Source: Calditrichota bacterium
GTDB lineage: Bacteria; Calditrichota; Calditrichia; RBG-13-44-9; J042
Assembly: GCA_013150955.1 (NCBI GenBank)
Contig: JAADJD010000041.1
Location: 1 to 45,228 of the forward strand
Length of the DNA: 45,228 nucleotides
Reading direction: 5' to 3'
This document shows, piece by piece, positions 15,973-23,748 of this stretch. The notes under the pieces are model-generated. The model saw nothing but the letters and a program-made list of their open reading frames with translations, was not told the origin of the DNA and searched no databases. A program made the translations under genes and the position numbers. How positions within the stretch are numbered: the stretch's first letter is position 1; each line of letters begins with the position of its first letter.

Positions 15973-18420
15973 CTATCGATCTACCCCCGGAAACGTCCCC
16001 GGTAGCATGATGGGAAGCGGCTGCCCGGCATGAAGCAACACCTTCCGCATGAATTCCCATTCGTATCCGCTGAGGGCGGAGGCGTTCGTGGAAATGGGGG
16101 ACAGGGCATCCGGATTGAACCACCCTTTGTGGCGCGGATATTCCACCAGCTCAACTCGCTGATCGTCGGGAATTTTCGCCAGTCTTCTGGCCACACGAAT
16201 GGCATCCTGAAGGCCACCAATTTCATCCACCAGCCCCACTTCCTTTCCGTCCAGCCCCGAATAAATCCGGCCTTCGGCAATCTGGCGCACCACCTGAGTG
16301 GGCATGTGGCGACCACGGGCGACCTTGCTTACAAACTGATCGTAAATGCCTTTGATCAAGGTCTCCATGCGGCGCCATTCCTCCGGCGTAAGGGTACGAG
16401 CCGGCAAAGAACCGATGAATGGGATGCTGGCCCCAAATCCCAGATCGGCATGTTTTCCCCGCTGTACATGATCGCTGCTCAGGCCTATCTTTCCGGTAAA
16501 CGATTTATCGTAAAACCACCCCCCAATGACCCCGATGGAGCCAGTAACGGTATTGGGGGCTGCCAGGATCTTATCGCCATACATGGAAATCCAGTACCCG
16601 CCGGAACCGGCCACCTGTCCCTGAGACACCACCACCGGCTTTTTCTCCTGACACTTGCGAATGGCTTCGGCGACCACATCGGAGGCCATGGGATCGCCAC
16701 CCGGCGAATCCACCCGAAAGACCACTGCTTTGACGGTTTTATCCTGTGCCAGCCGATGAAATACCCGCTCTAACCAACGGGCGCGGATCCCGGTGTCCAT
16801 ATCGCACACACCCAGGGCATAAACCACGGCAATTCGTGGAGGTTGCCCCCATTCGGGGTTGTAGGCCTGCCGTTTTTCCACCAATTTCACCGGAAGGTGC
16901 CGCAGTCGCTTTTTCAGGCGATCCTTCAAATAATCCTCCAGCCGGCTCCAGCGCAGCAAAGTGTCCACCAATCCTACTTCCAGCGCTTCGCGGGCCATGA
17001 CAAACCCCAGGCTGTCCACAATTTGATCAAACCGGGACTCGGTAAATCCCCGGGAGCGTACCACATCCGCCCGAATGGTCTCGTACCAGTCGTCCACATA
17101 CGCCTGGCGCTGTTCCCGATCCGCATCGGACATGGATTCCCGGGAAAAAGCTTCCAGCGCTGATTTGTATTTAAAAAATCGCCATTCATCAAAACCCACT
17201 CCCAGCTTCTCCAGCAGATGCTTGTAATACGTCCGCCCCATCACAACACCGGCCATGTCAATAGAACCCTGGGGATCCATCAGCACATGATCTCCCACGC
17301 TCGCCAGATGGTAGGTGGTTAATCCTGCATAATCCAGATAGGTAACAATTTCCTTTCCCGCCTCCCGCGCATTTTCCAGGGCGGTGCGAATTTCCCAGGC
17401 CATTTCGGGGGTCATTTGCATCCCGGACAGATTGACGGCAATGACCCGAATGCGGGGATCGGCAGCAGCGGCCCGAATCTGCTGCAATACATCCATAAAT
17501 CGGGGAGAATCATCACGGGGAAAGATGAGATATTTGAGATAATCCATCCTGCCTTTCAGACTCAGGGCGGTGTAGGCCGAACGCTTCTGAAAATACGAAT
17601 CGACAATGCCCGGTTGAAATCCCCCGATGCGAATCCCATAAAACCGCGACTCGGATTGGCCACTGCTGGAGATCCGGGTACCACCGATAAATCCTCCCAC
17701 CACGCCGAGATCCAATTTCAATCCAACGGTGAATTGTTTGTTGTGAAAATACCGACCCACCAGATGAATTCCGGATGCCAGCTGCAGGGCCGTTCCCACA
17801 CTCCACAGGGCCTGATCCAGATCTCCGGGATTTTCCAGAGCCAGATCCCCAAATAGGGTAAATAGCGGTTTTCCCAGGGGACGAACGGCCATTTCCACCA
17901 GTCCTGCTCGCGATGCGGATTGCACCCCCCACTTGGCGACCAGCCCCGCGGAAACAAATTTGTTTGGCCGCAGGATGAAGCCCATGGTCAGGTGTCGGGG
18001 CAGGGAAGATGGGGTCGTCCCCGAATAGGTGGTGTACGCCAATCCGTAGGCCAGGCTTTTCCGTCCTCCAGAAAAGCCGTAGGTGTATTCGTAAAAGGCG
18101 CGATTGCCATCATCCTGGCGAACAACGCCGAAAGCAAATCCCCCACCGGCGGAAAAAAATCCCCAATTGGATGCATTCTCCGCCAGATTTCCTCGATTTC
18201 CCCAGAAAAAGCGCATTTCGAATGGCCGGGTAAAGAAAGCATTGGCGGGATTCACATATCCCAGAAGCCCATTCTCGAAGGCCGCAGGGGGCGCCAGAAG
18301 ATAGCCCGGCTGGTACAATCGGTACAGCAATCCATTCTGCGCGAACAGGGCCGGAATGGCTCCCATGGCCATAAATAGCAACACCCACATCTTGCAACTT
18401 CTGTAGAACGGTTCCCTCAT
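15973..18420 (-). CDS. sppA: Outer-membrane-barrel / signal peptide peptidase SppA fusion
   Basis: This 815-residue protein joins two parts. After a signal peptide (MWVLLFMAMGAIPALFAQ) residues about 30-285 look like a PorV/UPF0164-type barrel: GLLGYVNPANAFFTRPFEMR and glycine-aromatic strands. The rest is a tandem SppA (peptidase S49, 67K type). The catalytic Lys is in FFKYKSALEAF (K419) in the first repeat and the Ser in QVAGSGGYWI (S605) in the second, so the dyad is complete. SppA normally degrades leftover signal peptides at the inner membrane; the barrel would instead place this one at the outer membrane, facing the periplasm (inference). I chose the ATG with GGAGG six bases upstream; in-frame upstream codons have no usable site. 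A terminator follows. Confidence 0.9.
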   Translation of the reverse strand: MREPFYRSCKMWVLLFMAMGAIPALFAQNGLLYRLYQPGYLLAPPAAFENGLLGYVNPANAFFTRPFEMRFFWGNRGNLAENASNWGFFSAGGGFAFGVVRQDDGNRAFYEYTYGFSGGRKSLAYGLAYTTYSGTTPSSLPRHLTMGFILRPNKFVSAGLVAKWGVQSASRAGLVEMAVRPLGKPLFTLFGDLALENPGDLDQALWSVGTALQLASGIHLVGRYFHNKQFTVGLKLDLGVVGGFIGGTRISSSGQSESRFYGIRIGGFQPGIVDSYFQKRSAYTALSLKGRMDYLKYLIFPRDDSPRFMDVLQQIRAAAADPRIRVIAVNLSGMQMTPEMAWEIRTALENAREAGKEIVTYLDYAGLTTYHLASVGDHVLMDPQGSIDMAGVVMGRTYYKHLLEKLGVGFDEWRFFKYKSALEAFSRESMSDADREQRQAYVDDWYETIRADVVRSRGFTESRFDQIVDSLGFVMAREALEVGLVDTLLRWSRLEDYLKDRLKKRLRHLPVKLVEKRQAYNPEWGQPPRIAVVYALGVCDMDTGIRARWLERVFHRLAQDKTVKAVVFRVDSPGGDPMASDVVAEAIRKCQEKKPVVVSQGQVAGSGGYWISMYGDKILAAPNTVTGSIGVIGGWFYDKSFTGKIGLSSDHVQRGKHADLGFGASIPFIGSLPARTLTPEEWRRMETLIKGIYDQFVSKVARGRHMPTQVVRQIAEGRIYSGLDGKEVGLVDEIGGLQDAIRVARRLAKIPDDQRVELVEYPRHKGWFNPDALSPISTNASALSGYEWEFMRKVLLHAGQPLPIMLPGTFPGVDR

Positions 18421-18772
18421 TGCCATCCTCCTTCCATTTAGATTTGTTGATCTCCTATTACGCAAATCCCTTTCCGTTGGTTTTCAAGAAAATGACCATC
18501 TGCTACTGGCTGGCATCCCTCCGACCGGGAAATCCGCCAATCTCATGAATCCGTCCGTTCCCCAACAAGCCCTTTCACTTCGCGCCCCAAACCATCTTAC
18601 ACTCACTCATTTTTTCCACCAGGAGCTTGCCGGGCGGGTCACAATTGGGATCCACGCGCCAGCGAGATGTGTCAAATTACTCAGGATGGTAAAATTTCAA
18701 TGATCCGGCATGCTGAAACCCCGGGCCATTCACGTGCCAGCACACCAATGCATGCGCTCAGGATTCCCTTCA
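18421..18772. other. Intergenic stretch upstream of the SppA gene
   Basis: About 350 bp between the SppA start and repeat copy 4. I see no gene, hairpin or repeat here. A TTGAAA on the minus strand has only a poor -10 at 19 bases, so the SppA promoter is not assigned. Confidence 0.4.
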
Positions 18773-19283
18773 TCCCAAATGATGCACGAAACCGCGATTC
18801 CCGTGAATGAATCCTTGAAATATCTACAAAATCGCGAATAAACCGCAAAACAAATTTTCATCCAGATCGAATCCAGGGTATTTTACCTAAATTGCGTTAG
18901 ACCACGAATCACGCGAATGAATTCGAAAAAAACAACAAAATAGCGAATCTATCCGGGAAAACATTTTTCATTCCGATAAAATCAAGTGCATTTTATACCA
19001 GATTAAGCAATAGCCTACGAATTACACGAATGAACACAAATAAAACCAATAAAATACATTGGATTGTGTCTGGATGAAAATGTGTTCCGTGTCTGGATGA
19101 AAATGTGTTCCAGGGTTTTTTCGCGATTTTGCAGATATTTTTTGGCTTCATTCGCGTGATTCGAGGTTTATTGCATAATTTGGGTTTATTATTTTTATTG
19201 GTGTTCATTCGTGTCATTCGTGGTCTCATGCATAGGCCGGGTTTATTCGGGGTAATTCGCAGGCCACGGCAAAATCCGGGTTC
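18773..19283. repeat. Dispersed palindromic repeat, copy 4 (composite array of about 510 bp)
   Basis: At least three units are stacked. The first opens TCCCAAATGATGC and AACCGCGATTCCCGTGAATGAA; the second opens CCTAAATTGCGTTAGACCACG; the third opens ACCAGATTAAGCAATAGCC and closes at TTGCATAATTTGGGTTTATT. Two further right ends follow (TCATGCATAGGCCGGG and CACGGCAAAATCCGGGTTCA). The last ends exactly at the stop codon of the mannosyl-3-phosphoglycerate phosphatase gene. Spurious reading frames through it encode repeat-derived text such as FIRVIRG and are not genes. Confidence 0.85.
19066..19111. repeat. Perfect 23-bp tandem duplication inside repeat copy 4
   Basis: Bases 19066-19088 and 19089-19111 are identical (GTGTCTGGATG...TGTTCC). 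Other copies of the repeat have this segment once, so it is a recent slippage-type duplication. Confidence 0.9.
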
Positions 19284-20121
19284 AATGCGATTCTTCGGAT
19301 CCAAGAAAATGCACCATTGCCCAGCTCCACCCTTCCGGACCAATTCCAGGAGCCCGCACAACGGCAAGGGAATCGGGTACCGGGATGTACTGCCCATCCG
19401 GCCGCTGCACCAGAATGGGAACATCCACCACCTGAAGCAAATCCAGGTCGTTTGGGCTATCGCCAATGCCCATTGTTCGCCAGTTGCGATGGGGCCACTC
19501 CCGCTGGTAGGCGGACTTCAACAGTAACGCGGCCTTCCCCTTCCCGGCCATCTCTCCCAGCACATGCCAGAACCGCCCCCCACGGACCAATCGCAGTCCC
19601 TGCCCGGCCAGTTGCTTCTCAAATTGGAGTCGCTTCCGGGCATCATCTTCCCAGAGAATGGGCTCTGATGACCAGCGCTGTCGGGCCAGCCGCGCCTTTT
19701 CCACGGGAAGCCCGGTGAGTCGAGCAACTTCCTCATCCGAACAATCCGAAAATCCCCGAAAACGGTAACCGTTCTCCCGACGCAGCACATTCAGCGTGTT
19801 CACAATCGTCTCGTAGTCCGGACCCAGGAGGCGAACCCGAAATGCGTCCCACTGGTGATCCAGGGGTAATCCCCGAAAATATCCCTCCGGCACCGCAATC
19901 CCGCTACCATTTTCAAAGATCACGGGATGGCGAATTTCCATTTCCCGCTGGAGTTCCCGCACCTCCGCCAGCGTCTTGCTGGTGGAAAAGATTAGCGGTA
20001 TTCGCTTTTTGCGAACAATCTGCAAACCCGGACGGGCCGCCTGCCAGGAATAGGTGTGGTGATCCAATAAGGTCCCATCCAGATCGGTAAAAACAATATA
20101 GGCAACGTCCAGGGGTTGCAT
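19282..20121 (-). CDS. Mannosyl-3-phosphoglycerate phosphatase-like HAD hydrolase
   Basis: This is a 279-residue HAD-IIB phosphatase. Motif I is FTDLDGTLLDHHTYS with the nucleophile D13 and acid D15. Motif II is STSKT and motif IV is GIGDSPNDLDLL; ENGSGIAVPEGYF between them is a hallmark of the MpgP/YedP branch, which dephosphorylates mannosyl-3-phosphoglycerate (and often glucosyl-3-phosphoglycerate) to the compatible solute mannosyl- or glucosylglycerate. The lysine of motif III (MAGKGKAALLL) is present. A GpgS-like glycosyltransferase that could make the substrate is encoded 17 kb away in the window. The stop codon abuts repeat copy 4. Substrate is inferred from family. Confidence 0.85.
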   Translation of the reverse strand: MQPLDVAYIVFTDLDGTLLDHHTYSWQAARPGLQIVRKKRIPLIFSTSKTLAEVRELQREMEIRHPVIFENGSGIAVPEGYFRGLPLDHQWDAFRVRLLGPDYETIVNTLNVLRRENGYRFRGFSDCSDEEVARLTGLPVEKARLARQRWSSEPILWEDDARKRLQFEKQLAGQGLRLVRGGRFWHVLGEMAGKGKAALLLKSAYQREWPHRNWRTMGIGDSPNDLDLLQVVDVPILVQRPDGQYIPVPDSLAVVRAPGIGPEGWSWAMVHFLGSEESH

Positions 20122-20196
20122 ACGAAATCAATTATTCCTCTTGCATTCCATGTAGGGGCCATTTAAATTTGCGCACGCTAAAAAGGAAATTTATCT

Positions 20197-20460
20197 ATGG
20201 CACGAGTGAAAGAGAAGAGAAAAGTCGGAAAAAAGCCCTACGCGTTCCCGTTGAGCCGAACGAACTATTTGATCATCGGGGCGGGGATACTGTTGTTGAT
20301 CATTGGTTATGTGTTCATGAGTTTACCGGATGATCCCGATGCGTTTTTATCCCGCACGCTGGCGCCGATCATTCTGGTGATCGCCTACCTTATCGTTATT
20401 CCCATCGGGATCATGTATCGGGAACGGAAAGAAAAAACCGCATCTCAAGCGTTAAAATAA
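20197..20460 (+). CDS. Small membrane protein, DUF3098-like
   Basis: This is an 87-residue protein with a basic N-terminus (MARVKEKRKVGKKPYAFPLS) and two hydrophobic helices: TNYLIIGAGILLLIIGYVFM, then LAPIILVIAYLIVIPIGIMY. The pattern 'NY-hydrophobic-GY-MS-DDP-F' resembles DUF3098, a small inner-membrane family known mainly from Bacteroidota and relatives, function unknown. AAGGAA precedes the ATG. A tRNA-Val gene begins 8 bp after its stop. Confidence 0.75.
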   Translation: MARVKEKRKVGKKPYAFPLSRTNYLIIGAGILLLIIGYVFMSLPDDPDAFLSRTLAPIILVIAYLIVIPIGIMYRERKEKTASQALK

Positions 20461-20468
20461 CACCGGAT

Positions 20469-20546
20469 GGGCGGTTAGCTCAGTTGGTCCAGAGCGCCTG
20501 CCTTACAAGCAGGAGGTCAGTGGTTCGACTCCACTACCGCCCACCA
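20469..20546 (+). tRNA. tRNA-Val (anticodon UAC)
   Basis: This is a 78-base cloverleaf with encoded CCA. The acceptor arms GGGCGGT and ACCGCCC pair perfectly. The D stem is GCTC/GAGC. The anticodon stem is CCTGC/GCAGG with loop CTTACAA, giving anticodon TAC (UAC, valine) at 20504-20506. The T loop is TTCGACT within GTGG/CCAC. No integrase or direct repeat marks it as an attachment site. The following 270 bp to the PLP enzyme gene show no gene or clear terminator. Confidence 0.97.
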
Positions 20547-20820
20547 GTTCCCTCAAGATCTCAGCCTTCTTTCGGAATTTTCCACTCCACAACCACTATT
20601 GAACAGCCTGGTGAGACGGCTTTCCTCCTTCCGGCAAATCGATGGGTACCCGCATTCTTGATAGAACCACAGATTGGCCAATTCTGTAACCCATCGAATG
20701 TTAAGCCCGGTAACCGGTATTACTCGTAATACGAAAAAGCCTGGTCTGGCTGAAAAAAACAATCACTGGAACGAATGATTCTCTGCCAGGGGGAAATCCA
20801 GCTGCGCTGGAAAATTTCCT

Positions 20821-22281
20821 TTATTTGAGTATTCCTACCTGGGCATTAAACGCCTCAATTTGCCGATCGATTTCTTCCAGCCGATTTTGTTTTTCCATCC
20901 AATAGTCCGGATAATCGTACCACTGCGCATCCAGTTCTTCCACGGACTTGCCCTGCTGCTCGATCCAGGTAAAATATTTTAAATTGTGAATGCGCTTCCG
21001 CTCGTAATACCCCAATTCCATCACGAAATCGGTGTGAATGCCCATGAGGTAGCGATGATAATCCCGGATGGCATCCTCCCGGGTATAGGGACCAAACTGC
21101 TCTCGCATCTCTTCCAGACGGCTGGCGTACAGTTCCATGGAATCCGTGAACACCGTGAACACGGCATCGCGTTCGGTTAACTCGAAATATTTTGCAAACT
21201 TAATGGCGGCAACCAGATTGCCCACCCCGGAAATACCAATGAGCGGCAGCTGCTGGATGTCCTGATCGCTCAGTCCCTGAGCAGCCAGATAATCCTGCCC
21301 CGCCGGTTCGTTAAACAAACGAATCAGGTGCATGGGAAAATGATCGTCCACCGCAATAACCACGTCGGTATTGCGCACGTTGTGGATCCAGGGCACATGT
21401 TTGTCTCCAATCCCCTCAATGCGATGACTTCCGTACCCGTTTAAAAGCAGGGTAGGGCATTGCAGGGCTTCGGCTGCACCGATGCGCATCCCGGGAAACC
21501 GCTCCTTCAGAAAATCGCCGGCGGCAATTGTTCCCGCAGATCCGGTGGCCACCACCAGGCCCGCAAACCGTTCGCGATCCGAAAGCTGCTGATGCAGCAC
21601 CTCCTCCATGGCCCGGCCGGTGACGTGAAAGTGCCACAAATAATTGCCAAACTCTTCGAATTGATTGAAAATGACGATGTCATCCCGGGTGGCCCGCAAT
21701 TCCCAGCATTTATCGTAAATTTCCTTTACGTTCGACTCGCTCCCCGGAGTGGCGATGACCTCCCCGGCAATCGAGCGAAGCCACTCAAACCGTTCCCGAC
21801 TCATCCCTTCGGGCAAAATGGCAATGGATTCGCACCCCAGTAGTGCCGAATTGAAAGCCCCGCCGCGGCAAAAATTCCCCGTTGAGGGCCATACGGCCTT
21901 CTGGGTAGTGGGATCAAACTCCCCGTTGACCAGTCGGGGAACCAGGCATCCAAAGGTCGCCCCCACCTTGTGGGCTCCCGTGGGAAACCATTTGCCCACC
22001 AGCGCAAATATGCGGGCACGCACTCCCGTTAATGTGGAAGGAATCTCCAGAAAATTCACGCCTCCGAAAAGTCCACCGTGAGATACAGGTTCGTTCTTCC
22101 AGCTCACGCGGAACAGGTTCAGGGGATTTACTTCCCAGAGACCCACCTGCTTTAATTTTTCCCGAATCGTTTCCGGAATGGTTTCCGGATTCATCAGCTG
22201 TTTGAAAGTGGGAATAACAATCCCTCGCTCCCGGGCGCGTTGAATCGCTCGCTCAAGAAATTCCTTTTTCTGCTGGCTCAT
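20821..22281 (-). CDS. PLP-dependent fold-type II enzyme (TrpB/cysteine synthase-like), substrate unknown
   Basis: This 486-residue enzyme has the tryptophan-synthase-beta fold pattern. The probable PLP lysine is in FPTGAHKVGATFG. The phosphate-binding and substrate loop is STGNFCRGGAFNSALLG, and a glycine-rich loop is VVATGSAGTIAAGDFL. It is longer than cysteine synthases and carries a C-terminal 70-residue helical tail (KRIHNLKYFTWIEQQ ...). It is not close to E. coli YgeX (2,3-diaminopropionate ammonia-lyase), which has KDES and AFKMLGG, yet occupies a similar place next to the Mo-hydroxylase genes. It sits 112 bp downstream of the threonine-synthase-like gene, same strand. A lyase or deaminase acting on the amino-acid end product of purine breakdown is my inference, not shown by motifs. 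Confidence 0.8.
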   Translation of the reverse strand: MSQQKKEFLERAIQRARERGIVIPTFKQLMNPETIPETIREKLKQVGLWEVNPLNLFRVSWKNEPVSHGGLFGGVNFLEIPSTLTGVRARIFALVGKWFPTGAHKVGATFGCLVPRLVNGEFDPTTQKAVWPSTGNFCRGGAFNSALLGCESIAILPEGMSRERFEWLRSIAGEVIATPGSESNVKEIYDKCWELRATRDDIVIFNQFEEFGNYLWHFHVTGRAMEEVLHQQLSDRERFAGLVVATGSAGTIAAGDFLKERFPGMRIGAAEALQCPTLLLNGYGSHRIEGIGDKHVPWIHNVRNTDVVIAVDDHFPMHLIRLFNEPAGQDYLAAQGLSDQDIQQLPLIGISGVGNLVAAIKFAKYFELTERDAVFTVFTDSMELYASRLEEMREQFGPYTREDAIRDYHRYLMGIHTDFVMELGYYERKRIHNLKYFTWIEQQGKSVEELDAQWYDYPDYWMEKQNRLEEIDRQIEAFNAQVGILK

Positions 22282-22393
22282 GGTTTCCCTCTCCAGTTAT
22301 CGGTTTCGGATTTTTGTCTCTTCCCGCCGCCGTAACTCCCCCACCTCCTCTAATTCTTCACAGCCCCTTTCAGGAACAGGGTGAGTGCTGAAA

Positions 22394-23632
22394 TCACACC
22401 TTTAATGCCCTCTCCACGGCGGCCAGCGAATTCTCGATCCGAATCGGGCTTTGCCTGACCGCCTGGAACACTCCATCAATATCCTTCAACCCGCTGCCGG
22501 TGATTTGCACCAGTACCGTGCTGTGGGAAGGGAGTAAATTCTCCAGCACCATTTTCCGAAGTCCCGCAAATGCGGCCGCAGCAGCAGGTTCGGCCATGAT
22601 TCCACCAACCCGCGCCAGTAGCGCCATGGCTTGGCGAATGGCATCGTCTTCCACGGCAATAAACCGCCCGCCGGACTCCCGAACGGCTTTTAGCGCCTTT
22701 ACCTGATCCCGGGGAACTCCCACCGCAATGCTGTCGGCAAAGGTACGGGGTTCCACCGGTTCTACCGTGTCCTGCCCTTTTTCCCAGGCGGTGACCAGCG
22801 GTGCACTTCCCGCCGCCTGCACCCCAATCAATCTGGGCAGGCGATCAATAAACCCCAGATGATAAAAATCCCGAAATCCCTTCCACATTCCCTGAATGAT
22901 GCACCCATCCCCCACCGGCACAAAAACGTAATCGGGCACCTGCCAGTCCAGCTGTTCACAAATTTCCAGTGCCGCCGTCTTTTTTCCTTCTCCCAGATAG
23001 GGATTAATGGCCGTGCTGCGATTGTACCAGCCCCACTTTTCAGCGGCCTGCATGCACAGATCGAAGGCCTCATCGTAGGTGCCTTCCACCTGCAACACCT
23101 TCGCGCCGAATAACAACAGCTGGGCAATTTTTGCCCGGGGTGCATGGCGGGGCACAAAGATCACCGTCTCCAGTCCGGCCAGCGCGGTGAATGCCGCCCA
23201 GGAAGATGCCGCATTTCCCGTCGAAGCGGCGGTAACCACCCGCGCGCCCCTCTCCAGAGCCTTTACCACGCCTACGGAGCTCGCCCGATCCTTGTACGAG
23301 GCCGTGGGATTCCGGCTATCGTCTTTAATCCATACCCGCTTCAGCTGCCATTCGCGTTCCAGCGTCGGGTTGCGATAAAGGGGTGTCCATCCTACTGAAA
23401 GGGGCAGGATCCTTTCCGGCTGGTCGATGGGCAATACCGGTAAATAACGCCAGTGGGAATTTTCACGGCTGGCTTTCAGATCCTCCCGGCGAAACCGTCG
23501 ACGCACCGTCTCCAGATCGTACACCACCTCCAGCGTTCCCCGAATGGGCCCGCAGGCCGGGCAGGTGTAATCCACTTCCTGTTTATCATACGCGCGGTGA
23601 CAGGTCACACATTTCAACTGGATTTCTGCCAT
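22394..23632 (-). CDS. thrC: Threonine synthase-like PLP enzyme
   Basis: This is a 412-residue protein with an N-terminal zinc-ribbon-like segment (CVTCHRAYDKQ, then TCPACG), as in many ThrC proteins. The PLP lysine lies in NPTASYKDRASS, the phosphate-binding loop is ASTGNAASSWA, and the C-terminal glycine loop is ITGSGLKDID. ThrC makes threonine from O-phosphohomoserine. No hom or thrB gene is nearby, and it lies directly between the XdhD-like gene (116 bp upstream) and another PLP enzyme gene, so a catabolic or paralogous role (for example on a diaminopropionate-type amino acid) is possible. The family is clear; the exact substrate is less certain. Confidence 0.85.
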   Translation of the reverse strand: MAEIQLKCVTCHRAYDKQEVDYTCPACGPIRGTLEVVYDLETVRRRFRREDLKASRENSHWRYLPVLPIDQPERILPLSVGWTPLYRNPTLEREWQLKRVWIKDDSRNPTASYKDRASSVGVVKALERGARVVTAASTGNAASSWAAFTALAGLETVIFVPRHAPRAKIAQLLLFGAKVLQVEGTYDEAFDLCMQAAEKWGWYNRSTAINPYLGEGKKTAALEICEQLDWQVPDYVFVPVGDGCIIQGMWKGFRDFYHLGFIDRLPRLIGVQAAGSAPLVTAWEKGQDTVEPVEPRTFADSIAVGVPRDQVKALKAVRESGGRFIAVEDDAIRQAMALLARVGGIMAEPAAAAAFAGLRKMVLENLLPSHSTVLVQITGSGLKDIDGVFQAVRQSPIRIENSLAAVERALKV

Positions 23633-23748
23633 TCCGACTCACGCCTTTTCGTTCGGTTTTCCTTCCACTTCCATCGATCGCCATCTCCCGCGGCTCGAAT
23701 CCCGGCAAAATTTTCTGGACGTTTCATTCCTGGCAGTAGCGATCATTT

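Noticed and set aside
19105-19527. Open frames giving peptides such as FIRVIRG and RITRMNTNKN across repeat copies (here and near 1206-1556, 30381-30602, 31518-31835, 44927-45109)
   Set aside because: They are translations of the dispersed palindromic repeat, found in any frame that crosses it, with no ribosome-binding site or domain; such text recurs as spurious proteins in many genomes.
20469-20546. tRNA-Val as an attachment site for an integrated element carrying the purine island
   Set aside because: No integrase, no second copy of the tRNA 3' end and no phage genes are present downstream within the window.
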